A stretch of 64,000 nucleotides of DNA, from positions 186,001 through 250,000 of the forward strand of contig CAJZBQ010000005.1 of NCBI GenBank assembly GCA_914767885.1, written 5' to 3'. Position numbers and translations under genes: made by a program. The notes below the pieces were generated by a model. It had not been told where the DNA came from and searched no databases. It worked only from the letters and a program-made list of their open reading frames with translations. The DNA comes from Blepharisma stoltei. Its lineage: Eukaryota; Ciliophora; Heterotrichea; Heterotrichida; Blepharismidae. Within the stretch, counting starts at the first letter, position 1. Every line of letters starts with the position of its first letter. Below, one piece after another: positions 22,313 through 33,685 of this stretch.

Positions 22313-22364
22313 CCCATACCTTTTTAGTGGAATAAATGCTTATAGATTTTAAATATTATTTTTA

Positions 22365-23507
22365 TTAATAACTGAGGAGTAAGAATGTTGGCATTTGTTG
22401 TTGCTGGGGCTCCTGCTTAGCAGTCCCAAAAGATTTAATAAAAGACCGGATTTTGAGCACATCAGAGCTTTGATCTTTAAAAGGAGAAATCACTGTCTTA
22501 AACCTATTCACTCTTCTCTGTGGCAAATCTTCTGTAGGTTCAGGGCGCCGAGGAGGCTCAGTGCGTTCTGCAAATGACGTTCGCTTCCTATTTTTTATTT
22601 TTAAGCTGACTTCAGACTCTTTTCGATCCCCTTCTGGATTCTTTTTAATATTTTTCTTCTTCTTTTTCTTCTTTTTGGCTTGCTTTATTTTAATTTCAAT
22701 AGTTTGCCCATTTGGCAGCTCAATTTCTTGAGGGGATAGTGGACTTTTTAATTCATTACATTACATTAGAATTTATATCGCTTAACGTCCACTACGGGGT
22801 TACAACTCCAGGTTTATCACTCGCCTTTCGTCGCATCGGGCCCACCAGTCTGCTGGAGACAAACTCGCTTTGATCACCAGGGTGCTTCCAGGGCAAATGT
22901 CCACGTCTTCGACGGCTCATGGATGAGCTACTTGCTTGTACATGGGTTGCTTTTCCGAAAAACCCAAAAAATGGATTTTTCTGGTCGGCTATCGGCAAAA
23001 AGGAAAAATGCAAAGCCTGGGACGTAACGCCCAGTTTCACGCTAGGGAGTTGCCCGAATGGTCCAGAGGACTTTGCTGGGCTTCCCCTTTCCAACCTTGC
23101 ACCCTCCTTCCCCACGAGGAAAAATCCACCCCTGAGAATAGACTTGGGCTAGGCTCTGAAAGCTACCAGAATTGCTTACCTAGCATTGCTGTCCATCTCT
23201 GAAATGGTAAAACCTTGCCGGATATAATTAAAATATGAGTCGAGGCTGCATGGCCGGGAGGCCATGCCCAGACGAAGACGCCATATTTTAATTATGGACT
23301 TTTTAATTCACTGGACTTCGAATCATCTGCAATGGGATCGCAAGTTTTATCTAGCTGAGGACTGTCAATTTCTATTTGTTTTTCTATAACATTATTTTCA
23401 GCTTCAACTTTAGGCTGGCTTTCCCTTCGAGAAAGTTGTATTGTTTCTTTAGCTTCTTTTGAGTCTGATGAAAAACATCTTAAGCATCAATTATGAAGAA
23501 TATTCAT
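22365..23507 (-). CDS. Lys-rich low-complexity protein split by a SINE
   Basis: Excising the SINE at 22756-23294 gives about 195 aa, from MNILHNWCLRCFSSDSKEA to QQQQMPTFLLLSY. A central KQAKKKKKKKKNIKKN tract and later RKRTSFAERTEPPRRPEP suggest a nuclear or nucleic-acid-binding protein, but no domain is recognisable. The frame runs without interruption through the duplication (SSELKSP-LSPQEIELPNG). Confidence 0.6.
22756..23294 (-). mobile_element. SINE-like retroelement (type A), young copy
   Basis: This 539-bp element is flanked by the perfect 16-bp repeat TGGACTTTTTAATTCA (22740-22755 and 23295-23310), with tail (TAATG)n on the minus strand. It is almost identical to the copy at 24275-24814, with roughly half a dozen differences seen by eye. 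That indicates recent activity. Confidence 0.9.
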
Positions 23508-23779
23508 ATTAAAAAATTTATGACAGTTTTAAAAAATTACTGAAAGTAAAATCTCAGAAAATGTCGTAGAATTTCCAGTGAAAATGGCTATTTTACTATA
23601 GAAACATCTACTTTTGCTTAATCCCCTATCAATTATTTTTAAAATTATTTAGGGTTTTACCCTGATTAGCCCTATAAAAAACATTTATTTTCAAAAAAAA
23701 GAGGTAGAAAATATTCTGCCTCAAAATCTACGTGAAAACCAAAAGATTTTTGGAAAAGAGTCCATATTTTATAATTTAA

Positions 23780-24902
23780 ATGCAAACTCGAATGAAAATT
23801 ATCGTAATCGGCCCTTCAGGGGTTGGGAAAACTGCAATATCAAACTTAATCTCTGGACATTCACAAACCCCTTCTCAAGTTTATCACCCGACCTCAGGAG
23901 TCCGAATTTTAGAACTAGAAAAGGAGCCTCCTCGCGCCAATCGGCAAGCAGGAGAATCCACTATTCAAATTGAGCTGTGGGATTGCAGCGGAGACCCTCG
24001 CTATGAAAAATGTTGGAGTGCCTTCAGAAAAGAAGCTGTCGGAGTCATTTTTGTGTACGACGGAGAAGATCCAAGACCAGATATGAGCAATTTTGTCGCT
24101 AATTTCCCACAAAGGATGGGTTTGCATCCTAGCCAGTGTATTGCGTTTGCTCATTATAAAAATAGCAAGCCAAAAGGAAATGTTAAACCGCCGAAAGGAA
24201 TTGAGAGAGTTTCCCTTTATGAAACCTCCATGGATAATACGTCAAATATTCTAATGGCGTTTGATAAGTTATTTATAATTAAAATATGGCGTCTTCGTCT
24301 GGGCATGGCCTCCCGGCCATGCAGCCTCGACTCATATTTTAATTATATCCGGCAAGGTTTTACCATTTCAGAGATGGACAGCAATGCTAGGTAAGCAATT
24401 CTGGTAGCTTTCAGAGCCTAGCCCTAGTCTATTCTCAGGGGTGGATTTTTCCTCGTGGGGAAGGAGGGTGCAAGGTTGGAAAGGGGAAGCCCAGCAAAGT
24501 CCTCTGGACCATTCGGGCAACTCCCTAGCGTGAAACTGGGCGTTACGTCCCAGGCTTTGCATTTTTCCTTTTGCCGATAGCCGACCAGAAAAATCCATTT
24601 TTTGGGTTTTTCGGAAAAGCAACCCATGTACAAGCAAGTAGCTCATCCATGAGCCGTCGAAGACGTGGACATTTGCCCTAGAAGCACCCTGGTGATCGAA
24701 GCAAGTTTGTCTCCAGCAGACTGGTGGGCCCGATGCGACGAAAGGCGAGTGATAAACCTGGAGTTGTAACCCCGTAGTGGACGTTAAGCGATATAAATTC
24801 TAATGTAATGTAATGTTTGATAAGTTATTTGGGATGATATACAGTATCATTATGGAGAGCCAAGAAAAGGCAGAGAACCAGATTATTAGTAATAGAGATT
24901 AA
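23780..24902 (+). CDS. IFT22: Small GTPase-like intraflagellar transport protein IFT22 (RABL5)
   Basis: Removing the SINE gives 188 aa (human RABL5 185). The P-loop is GPSGVGKT. YHPTSGVRILELE is the family-specific switch region, ELWDCSGDPRYEKCW replaces the usual DxxG/WDTAGQ, and QCIAFAHYK stands near the G4 position. IFT22 is an IFT-B component. The retroelement splits FDKLF from GMIYSIIMESQEKAENQ, and only excision restores the conserved C-terminus. The start MQTRMKIIVIG is chosen because it aligns with the family start. Confidence 0.93.
24275..24814 (+). mobile_element. SINE-like retroelement (type A), young copy
   Basis: This 540-bp element is flanked by the perfect 16-bp repeat GTTTGATAAGTTATTT (24259-24274 and 24815-24830), with tail TAATGTAATGTAATG. 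The head forms a hairpin: an outer stem AATTAAAATATG / CATATTTTAATT and an inner stem GCATGGCC / GGCCATGC. Confidence 0.92.
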
Positions 24903-24950
24903 CCAGATTATTTATAGAAACTGTGTAAATAAGCGTAAAATTAAATAATT

Positions 24951-26706
24951 TTAATCATCAATTAAAGAAACTTTGGGAAATGGATCGTTTTTGCTTAATA
25001 CTAAAACTTTTTTCTGTGCGGAAATATAGCCTTTTATCCATTTTTTGAAAATCAAATTGGCAAGAATGCATTCGACTTCTTCTATTTCAACTTCGCTTAC
25101 CCCACTTGTTTTTATGGCAGTCACAAAGTAATGAAGGGAAATTTGTTTCTTTTCTAAAATTTTGTATGTCTTTAAAAACAAATTTCTATATGCAAGAATT
25201 TTTAGCGTCTCCATCATAATATAAATCCCTTGCTGGATAAACTTATCTTGATTTGCATCAAGTGCACTTGCATATCCTCCTATATTTCCTGTTTTTATGC
25301 ATTTTAATATATCTCCTAGCTCTTGCAGCTTATATTTCCTAACTCCCTCTCGGTGAGCGAACAAAAGCATTAGAAAAATCCCTAATTTTGCCTAAAAACC
25401 GAGAACAAATATTTTTTAAAGAAAAATTTTTTTATTAAAAAAAAACTTTGATATATAAATAATGATTATTATAACGAAATCTCGAGCAAATTCTGATTAA
25501 TTTTAAACAGCTTGCGTTTTAAAATATAAATTTCGTAGATTAAATTAATTTTTGCTACTCAATTTTTCCAAATTAGATTTTTTTTTAAATTTCGAAAAAA
25601 ACATTGTCTATAAATTTCTATAATTTTTTTAAAACAAAACATAACCATCAGTTAGCAAAGAAAATTTTTTTGTTCGCTCACGGAGGGGAAGTAAGCAAAG
25701 CTTCTGTTGGGAATTTCCCTCTGCCCACTTTTACAGGGACTAAATATCTCAAAATAATTCTTTTATTTCTGATATTGTCTTTGTGGCAATGGTTAAAGGC
25801 AAATTCCAAGCATTCTTCAGCTCTTTTGATGTTTTGGTCATATATAGAAAATCTCCCTTCATAATAGTTAAATTCTACTTGTTGGCATTTTGGGTAAATT
25901 CTTAAAGGAGGAAGCTTTGAGTGCTCACTTGATACAAGACGCAGCAAGGAAGAACAGGTTTGTAAAGTATTTAAGCGAAATAAAGCTTTAAATGATAAAA
26001 TCAATGCAAAATAAAGTCCCATAACTTTGGATTCTGGTGGTGGTTGAGAAACTTGGCAAGCTGACAGTAATTTTCGTAATGAGTTGACGACTTCATCAAG
26101 CTGGGAGCTTCGGACGCCTTCATTAAATAAGAATCTTGAGTATTTTTTGATTATTGGGAGGAACCAAAAGCCTTCGCCATCATCTCTGAAAATTTTAAGT
26201 AGACGATTATAGGCTTCATTCATATGCTTAAATCTATTGATTTTGTGGATTCTTGCCATTAAATGCTCAGTTAAGAATTCTGTCCATAGCTCATATGAAG
26301 TTTCTGATTCTTGAGAGCCATTTTGAAGAATCTTTGTAATGACTCTAGCGATCTCTTCTTTTTTAGCTGAAGTCTCGTGGATACGCTCACTAAAGAGCAA
26401 TTCGCAAAGCCTAGGTGAATTAAAGTCTGCTAACCCCACTCACTGATTAAATTTTTTTAGAGAATCTATACATAAAATTTTATATTAAAATTTTTTCGGA
26501 AATCTAAAAAACACCTCTTAAAAATTGGATAGCAAAATTAAAATTTTTTGTAATTCCAAGTTAGAAATTTCATTAGAATAATTTCCACTTATATATCAAA
26601 CTTATTTTTTTTATCCTAAAATAGGACATTTTCCAATAGTTCTGCTTCCTCACGAGGGGGGAAATAATGCAACAAGGAATTCATTTATCCATCTTTGAGT
26701 ATCCAT
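24951..26706 (-). CDS. PCID2: PCID2 / Thp1-type TREX-2 subunit
   Basis: Removing a degenerate MITE (26460-26666) and an intact MITE (25343-25694) gives 398 aa; human PCID2 has 399. It begins MDTQRWINEFLVALKK-FNQWVG. Typical blocks are FNYYEGRFSIYDQNIKRAEE, CLEFAFNHCHKDNIRNKRII, LRYLVPVKVGRGKFPTEALL, LAYRNLFLKTYKI, VECILANLIFKKWIKGYIS and SKNDPFP. PCID2 acts with a GANP-type partner in mRNA export. Both insertions sit inside conserved helices (EALL-RKYKLQELGD), so somatic removal must be exact. Confidence 0.92.
25343..25694. mobile_element. Family-1 MITE in PCID2
   Basis: This 352-bp element is flanked by TAA (25340-25342 and 25692-25694), with ends CTCCCTCTCGGTGAGCGAAC and GTTCGCTCACGGAGGGGAAG. 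Removal yields GCTTTGCTTAGGAAATAT, in frame. Confidence 0.88.
26460..26666. mobile_element. Decayed MITE at the start of PCID2
   Basis: TTTCCCCCCTCGTGAGGAAG and GAAATTTCTAACTTGGAATT echo family-1 landmarks. Removal between TA 26458-26459 and TA 26665-26666 (207 bp) fuses MDTQRWINEFLVAL to KKFNQWVGLADF. The 26459 end is heavily eroded. Confidence 0.65.
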
Positions 26707-27032
26707 AATATATATCTGATTGATAAAATATTCTGAAATAAAACAGTAATGTATTTTTCAATTAATTAATTTTTTGAAATAAATATTCATTATATTATAC
26801 TAAAAGCACTAAAGGCTTGCATTCTATTTTCAAAGATCTAAAGACACATTCAGCTTAATATATATAATTATTTATTAGGATTTCTTCAGGAATCCATTTT
26901 CATAATTTTCAAATTTATGTCTCAATTTTAGAAATAGACCCAATAAATTATTTTTTTGCCGCACAGCCAGAAAAAATGATTCCTTATTAATTGGTTCAAT
27001 TAATGGCTTTAATTACTTATCATAAATTTAAA
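26707..27032. other. Divergent intergenic region
   Basis: This is an AT-rich spacer between PCID2 and the MORN gene. It presumably carries both promoters. No motif is recognised. Confidence 0.5.
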
Positions 27033-28259
27033 ATGGGAGCAGATTGTTCATGCTTAAGAGATGACAATGTTAACAAAGAAGAAATGGACATGAGAAGCAA
27101 AGCCAAGCCCACAGTAAACAGACAAGAAGCTGCGAACCCTGAAGATGACATAACAAATGGCAATGCAAGCGCCATCATAGAAGTAAAGAAAGAACCAGAA
27201 GAAAGCCTTGCTATTCATAGCGCTGCAAGAGGATATTTAGTGCGAAAAGAAATCGCAGCTACTAAAAATACTAAAGGATTCGACCCAACAAGCAGATATA
27301 CACTGTTCACTGACCCTTTATCTTCAAAAATAGCCAAAGCCGTTAAAAAAGCAGAAAAGGAATGGGGGAAGTTTGAGCCACAAGCACCTGAAGATGATGG
27401 AGAAAAAATCACTCAGCACCCTGCGTTTGAGCTTGAAGATGGCTCTATTTATGAAGGAGAATGAAATGAACAAGGAGAAAGGCATGGACTAGGCACAGAA
27501 ATTAGTCCCGATGGCGCTAAATATATAGGGTATTTCAAAAATAATGAAAAATCTGGAAATGGGAGACTTATTCAGGCTGATGGAGAAGTTTATCAAGGAG
27601 AATTCAAAAAAGGAAGACCAAATGGAGTAGGAACCATGCAAAAAACTGACGGGTCAAGATATGAAGGAAGCTTCAAAAATGGCGCTTATCATGGAAAAGG
27701 AAAAGAAGAGTATGATGATGGGGTAAGCTATAAAGGAGAATACAAAAATGGGCAGAAAGATGGAAAAGGAATCATTAATTGGCCAAATGGAAGCAAGTAT
27801 GAAGGACAATTTAAAGCTGGCGATATCGAAGGATATGGAGTGTTTGTCTGGGCAGAAGGGAAAAAATATACCGGGAATTGGGTATGCTTAATTTATATAA
27901 ATAAATAATTTAAAATATGAACAGTCTGCGTTTTTATATTTAAAATAATATTTTGATGTTAATGAAAGCTTCTTTAAATGAGAATAAATAACAAAATGCA
28001 TGGACAAGGAGCATTTGAATGGCCAGATGGGAGAAAATATGAAGGAGAATATCAAAATGATCTGAAACATGGACATGGTGTTTTAAGTTGGCCAGACGGA
28101 AAAACTTATGACGGAGAGTTCAAAGAAGGAAAACAGGACGGAGAAGGGGTTCTCACATTTGAAAATAAAAATACGAAAAAAACGGAAATAAGAAGAGGAA
28201 TTTGGAAGAAAGGAAACAGGGTAGAGTGGATTAAAGATAAAAAGAAATCAAAAGAATAA
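27033..28259 (+). CDS. IQ/MORN-repeat protein with N-myristoylation motif
   Basis: About 374 aa after one IES is removed. The start MGADCSCLRDD carries a myristoylation Gly and palmitoylatable Cys, predicting membrane anchoring. AIHSAARGYLVRKE is an IQ-like segment. About ten MORN repeats follow, such as DGSRYEGSFKNGAYHGKG, YKGEYKNGQKDGKGIINWP and YEGEYQNDLKHGHGVLSWP. UGA encodes Trp in the first repeat (YEGE-W-NEQGERHG). MORN arrays bind membranes and build scaffolds at the cortex or basal bodies. The specific role is unknown. Confidence 0.85.
27885..27986 (+). other. TA-bounded IES, 102 bp, inside a MORN repeat
   Basis: TA 27883-27884 and TA 27985-27986 delimit a stop-containing AT-rich stretch. 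Removal gives KKYTGNWV-NNKMHGQGAF, a regular MORN period. Confidence 0.85.
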
Positions 28260-28506
28260 TAAGCTAGCTTTTCTTTAAAAAATGACATTTTGGCTACAAT
28301 TAATATTTTATTTAGCTTACTTGAATCATTAATTTTAGCCAAATTAAAATATTCAAACCAAATTCATTTTTTTTAAAAATAGATAGGCTTAATTAATTTC
28401 GATCTATAAATATAAAAATGATATAAAATAGGATGAGTAAGAACCAAATAAATTATTTTTCTTATTCATTTGCTATATTTATTTCTTCAATAATAGGAAA
28501 CCTAAT

Positions 28507-30182
28507 ATGGATGAACTCAAAGAACTCCGTGATAATGCGAAAAACCCTATTTTGAACGTTGAATTGGAGTTTCAACATACATCTACTAACCCTGAGGTGC
28601 TTACTCCCCCCCCCCCCTCCGTGAGCGAACAAAACCATTAGAAAAATCGCCATTTTTTGACCAAAAACCCACCCTCCGTGAGTGAACAAAATTTTTTTAA
28701 TAGAAAAAATTTTAATGGAAAAAAATTTTGATATATAAGTGATAATTAGTATAATGAAATCTAGAGCTAATTCTGTTTAATTTTAAACAAATTGCGTTTT
28801 AAAAACATAAATTTTGCAAATTAAATTAATATTTGCTTCCCAATTTTTGCAAATTAGGATTTTTTTTAAATTTCGAAAAAAATATTTTTTATAAAATTTA
28901 TATATATAAATTTTTTTTTAAAAAAAAAAATTAACCCCCCTCCGTGAGCGAACAAAATTTTTTTTGTTCGCTCACGGAGGGGGGGGGGGGAGTTAAGAAA
29001 TATTTCCGATCTCTCACTAAATCAAGATCTGTCGAAGACCTTCACGAAAAGATAAAAGAGTCAGTTTATAAACTTAATGCCCTTGATCTATATAAAGGCT
29101 GTGATGTTATAGTCCTCCCTGGAAAAGCTATAGATTCTGCTCTAATCCAGTTTGTATTAAAAGATAAACGATGGTGGAGTCTCAGCTTTGGAGCAACCGC
29201 AGATAATGAAGGCGGAAAAAGTGTCCTATCAGCCCATTTTAGGAATTTAAGAGGTAAAGCAGACTTGACGAATGTAAATGTTGAATATAAACTGAACACA
29301 GGGACTTGGGGCTATGAAATGTTCCATCATGATAGACTTTATATGCCTGGAAAGTGGGAAACTATGTACTCTGTGAAAAAATATAGCGATGAGCTTGATC
29401 AAAATATTAAAGAGCATGCATATGGAGGAAGCTTTTCACTTAGGTCTTCTGATGGGAAGCATAAGCTGGAAGCTGGAAGATATATCAGGACAAATGAGAT
29501 TGCTACTGAGTATGCATCGCTACCTTTGCTAAAACAAGAACTGCCTGTTTCAGTAAAAAATTATATTGCTCATACTTATACAAGAGACCTTAGAGACAAC
29601 CCATCAGAGCCAAGAACTGGCATCTTATCAACTTTGACTAATGAATTTGCATTTGGAGGAGACGTAAACTTCCACAAAATCGACTTCAAAATTCATCACT
29701 ATTTTCCTATTCTTTCTGATATTGTGTTTCAATCAACATTTGGACTTGGAGCATTTATGCCATGGAGAAATACCAAAACAAGAATTAATGACAGATATAG
29801 GTCAAGATATATTAAAGGATTTCAAGCAATTGGTACCCGTGAACAGCCAGCTGATCCAGCCATGAGAGGAAAATATGCAATAGAAGGAGATGACCTAGGA
29901 AAATTATCTGTCCTTAATATGGAAGCTAAAATCCATTTTTATAATTCGCCTGTGCTTAGTGGTGTTGGACTGGTTCCGTATATTTACGCGAATATGATAT
30001 GTGAAGAACCTCACAAGTTTACAAATGCAAAAACGTATTTTAAAGAAAAAGCAAGAGGATCGTTTGGAATAGGGCTGGGATGGGTAGGCGGATTTGGAAG
30101 AATTGAATTTTCTTATGCGAGCCATGTTTGGAAAAAGCCAGGAGATGTGTCAGCTGAATTTCAGGTGCTGTTTGGGGAGTAG
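28507..30182 (+). CDS. SAM50: SAM50/TOB55 mitochondrial outer-membrane insertase
   Basis: Removing the MITE at 28604-28995 gives 427 aa. This beta-barrel protein inserts other barrels into the mitochondrial outer membrane. A short POTRA-like N-terminus (SVEDLHEKIKESVYKLNALD) precedes the Omp85 barrel, with strands ending in RYIKGFQAIGTRE (the IRGF-type motif of lid loop 6), FGIGLGWVGGFGRIEFSYA and the C-terminal FQVLFGE. The MITE lies between NPEVL and KKYFRSLTKSRS. The start MDELKELRDNAKNP is upstream of it, so the gene has no intact frame in germline DNA. Confidence 0.88.
28604..28995. mobile_element. Family-1 MITE in SAM50, young copy
   Basis: This 392-bp element is flanked by TTA (28601-28603 and 28993-28995), with long C/G runs at the termini. 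It is nearly identical to the copy at 48980-49363, pointing to recent spread. Confidence 0.92.
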
Positions 30183-30289
30183 TTAATTAAATATATCTCT
30201 AAGAATTTATCAGCAATAATTATGTCTCAAAAACTTTGCGTTCTGAATATTTCCATTTTTTTTGGATATTTTCTTGTAAATTAAAAATA

Positions 30290-30703
30290 ATGCCAAGACG
30301 AAGCGGAGGTAGAAGTTCGAGCGGAGGACGCATGAATTACGGAGGAATGAGGTCTCGTGGGTTCACAAAAACAGCCCCTCCAAAGAGAACGGCAAAGTCT
30401 TTTACTCCTCCACCACGATATGCTCATCAGACACCAGGATTTATGGGAATCTTGATGCAAGGAATGGCCTTTGGAGCGGGAAGTGAAATAGCCCATCAAG
30501 CAGTCCGAGGAATTGGTGGAACTGGGTCTCACGATGTTCATCAGGATTATCAAGGTTCTCAAGCTCCTCAGGAACCAATCGAAAATCCATGCATTTCACA
30601 AAGCCAAACTTTTCTTGAATGCTTGAATAGCCATACAGACAACATTGGACAGTGCCAGAATTCATTAGATTTGTTTAATCAATGCAGACAGACTTATCAA
30701 TAA
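30290..30703 (+). CDS. CHCHD2/CHCHD10-like twin CX9C protein
   Basis: 137 aa and uninterrupted. A basic Ser/Gly-rich N-terminus (MPRRSGGRSSSGGRMNYG) suits mitochondrial entry. A Gly-rich hydrophobic helix (GFMGILMQGMAFGAGSEIAH) follows, and the C-terminal CHCH domain has two exact CX9C motifs (CISQSQTFLEC and CQNSLDLFNQC). The family acts in the intermembrane space and is oxidised by the MIA pathway. It lies just downstream of SAM50, though this need not mean co-regulation. Confidence 0.9.
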   Translation: MPRRSGGRSSSGGRMNYGGMRSRGFTKTAPPKRTAKSFTPPPRYAHQTPGFMGILMQGMAFGAGSEIAHQAVRGIGGTGSHDVHQDYQGSQAPQEPIENPCISQSQTFLECLNSHTDNIGQCQNSLDLFNQCRQTYQ

Positions 30704-30777
30704 ATATTTTATTTGCGATTGTAAATTTCCCATATTTATTTATTTTCGATTTATTAATTAAAAGCCCTGGATTCTAA

Positions 30778-31321
30778 AAGCGATATATTAAAATGGTGCA
30801 GCACAACTCACACTCTTAACTGTTACAGCTGATCCCACGTCTAGTGGGGTGCATAAACCTTGAGAAAGGGAGGATAGCATTCGAGAGTATATATTCGCCC
30901 ACGTTTGGCTGGTTTGTGAAGTGTAATGTCGATTAGCCGACCTCGTGCTTTACTTAAAATCAGGTCTTTTGCCTAAGAGGGTAATCGAGGCGAGAACTGG
31001 AAAGGGATATCTAAGTATTGTCAGCTCTATTTTCAGCCAATTGTGACTATTTTTCAGCGTGAAGCCAGAATTCTCTCCTTAGGCTTTGGATCTACATTTG
31101 GCCTTCAGTCTTTCAGAAAATTCAACCATCAGAATTTTCCATGGTGGCAATCTTTGTTGACGCAGCACTGAAAAACTCACTAACTACAGGTGCTGAGTGC
31201 AGAACCTTGAGCAATCTTCATGAAACAGGATCTGGCAAACAATCAGAAAACATTCGGAATTGATTAGTCCTTCAGGATAACAGTGGATTTTTCGATAATT
31301 ATAATTAAAGATTATAATCAA
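30778..31321 (+). mobile_element. Decayed SINE-like retroelement (type B)
   Basis: This is a diverged relative of the type B copies, starting TTAAAATGGTGCAGC with CTGTTACAGCTG and a TAATTAAAG-type tail. A 9-bp repeat GGATTCTAA (30769-30777 and 31322-31330) flanks it. It lies between convergent genes. Confidence 0.7.
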
Positions 31322-31356
31322 GGATTCTAATAAACCATATTAAATTATTTAGCTTA

Positions 31357-33487
31357 TTATTTTTGATTCTCTTCTTCTTTTTGCTTTCGTCTGCTTTTCA
31401 CTCCTGTACTCAAAGCTTTAGTTCTAGACAGCGACAGCACTTCTTTCAAGTTAATAATTTGGCAGTTAATAATAATAATTCTCCAAACAGCAAAAACAAG
31501 TTGATAAATAATGATATACCCAATAGGAACAATATAAAAGGCATCATACTTAGTTGGTCAATCACCCAACACAAGTCTAATGATCCCCAAAAACGCGTAG
31601 TCAACTCTTGAAAAAGTCATATCCCATGGCCCCAACATATAGAAATAAAGTACAGTAAACCCTATTATAGGAGTACATACACAGAAAAACAGGAAAACAC
31701 AGATTTCGATCATTGCTCTTTTTACCATGTTATACATCAGGGTTAATCTTCTACTATAAAATACTCCATATCTCAGCAAAGTTAGAGCTAAAGTAACAAT
31801 GATTATGCTTGTTGCGTTTTCAATTGCTTGGAACTCATATAGAAGTTTCCTATGTTTGGCGCTGTAAAGGCCGATAAATTCTGATCGGAATTTATCGGTA
31901 GGTTGCACCAAATCAATGCCTTGGTCGGACCAAAAAGCGATTTGGTCCGACGAACTTGGAAAGCTCCTGGGAAAATGTCTGCGCTTTTAGCGCTATATAG
32001 AGGAAACCTCTATATCCTATTTTAATCAAATTTGTATAGGTTGATGTGTCTATATGCCTATTTACAATTGATTTAAGCATTTTGCTGGTAGCTGCTATCT
32101 ATTTTTGTTATAATAAAAGGAAAATGGAAACTGTTGGAATTTTATATTAATTATAAATAATTATATCAATACCTGGCTTATAAGCTGAAGAATATCATAT
32201 TAGTTTAGTTATTTCCATAATCCAAGCACACACTAATACTACGAATACAAATATTTCAGTCCCATTAGGCTTTCTAAGCCTCTTATAAAACGGTTTTTTA
32301 TTATTTTCTATCAAGAGCTCGTTCAGCTCTTTGAAATTTACATCAGATTCTTCATTCGTCAAAAACTTTTTGGCCATATATTTGTAAAAAATCCTTGGGA
32401 GAAAAAGCCTTCTAATCTCAAAAATCGTGGCAAAAAACAGTAAAATAAAAATAAATACATGATAATAAATCAAGTCGTCTTTATAAAGCTCATAATTTAT
32501 GGTATAAATTTGGAAATTCGTAAAATAGTTGCCGACTCTGTCAATTTCCACAAATGGCATTACAGTTGTAAGTAAACCAAGATCGACGTTAGCTAGATTA
32601 AAAGTGAGGAAAACCGCGCGGGTGCCTGGATCAATTCATTTATTAGCAATAAGCCGCTGTTTTTTCAAAGACCAGTCTGTAAAGTTTGTAGGGTCAAGAT
32701 AAGCAGAAAACCCATCAAGATTATAAGACGAAATGCTCCCATATATGATAAAATCGTTATTAGACGTTTTATATTTGAAGCCATCATATGTGCCATAATC
32801 AGTTTTATCTGCATCATCTAGAGAAAAGCTATCAGCGCACGTGTAATTTTTAATTAAATCCTCTTCACATTGGTGTACTTTTGACCTGACTTGTCGAAAT
32901 TCTACATATCCTATCATTTTTATATTATCGCTAACAGTCCCATAGTCTCTTTCTTCAGCAATATTATTAGCAAATACAATTTGTTCAATCCAATAAACGT
33001 AGTCTCAGAACGTTACTTCGTCCAAAATCATTACATAAGGGTCAGTGCTAGAAGAAGTCTCCATATGCATAGAATATACGTCATACCTGAAATCAAAATC
33101 CCACAAAAATTTCTGCTCAATTAAATGGTTCATTCATACAGCTTTTTTCGCAAGCGTTTCTGCAGGCATCATAAATGATCATAACAAAAACAAAGTTAAA
33201 GAAAATATTGACTGTAATATGCTGATTATTGTATATGTGCGTTGTTTTTTCTTTATTTCTTTGCCGTGGTCGATTGGCTCCTGGCCTTTTTTTCGTTTTT
33301 TGTCGTTGATGGTTTGTTCGTCGTCTGAAACTTTGAGCTCATCAGCTGAGTTTCTGTCTGTTCTCATGTGAGTTTTAGGTAGCAATTCTTCAACTTTGTC
33401 TTCGAGGGATTGGTATTTTCTGAGAATCAAATAAAGGACCAAGTTATTTTTACATTTCATATGGTTTCATGGGTAAATTTCATCCAT
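31357..33487 (-). CDS. PKD2-type (polycystin) cation channel
   Basis: The restored product is about 605 aa. Order of features: N-terminal cytoplasmic region, first helix (IISILQSIFSLTLFLL), a large extracellular polycystin domain with YGTYDGFKYKTSNNDF and NKWIDPGTRAVFLTFNLAN (the family WLDRGTRAV motif), S2 (YYHVFIFILLFFATIFEIRR), later helices with ATSIIIVTLALTLLRYGVF and the S5-pore-S6 region (DYAFLGIIRLVLGDW, then YIIIYQLVFAV). The pore VLGDW resembles the ILGD of polycystins. These are ciliary or cell-surface Ca-permeable channels. A 313-bp IES lies between S3 and S4. Confidence 0.85.
31853..32165 (-). other. Palindrome-rich IES, 313 bp, in the PKD2-type gene
   Basis: TA 31851-31852 and TA 32164-32165 bracket it. 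Removal joins AYKPGID to RKLLYEFQAIENATS and gives the needed frame change. It contains two perfect 11-bp hairpins: CCGATAAATTC/GAATTTATCGG (31871-31898) and GTCGGACCAAA/TTTGGTCCGAC (31924-31951). Confidence 0.75.
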
Positions 33488-33685
33488 TACGAACTGCTCG
33501 CCTAAAAAAATTGGAGGGTTTGGGAAATTAATATCATCAGGCTTGATATCAGTGAAAAAAATATCGTCAATTGGCACAGATCAATAGCTGCTGACTCTTT
33601 CTCTTACTCCTATTTATAGCTTTTACTCTATAATTTATTATTTATTATCTTTATTAAAATATTTAAAAATAATTAAAATAATATA

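Larger units (their letters stand above)
21666..22364. other. Intergenic spacer
   Basis: This spacer contains the family-2 MITE and the foldback described separately. The remainder is AT-rich with no visible gene. The open frame at 22105-22335 is only the foldback read through. Confidence 0.5.
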
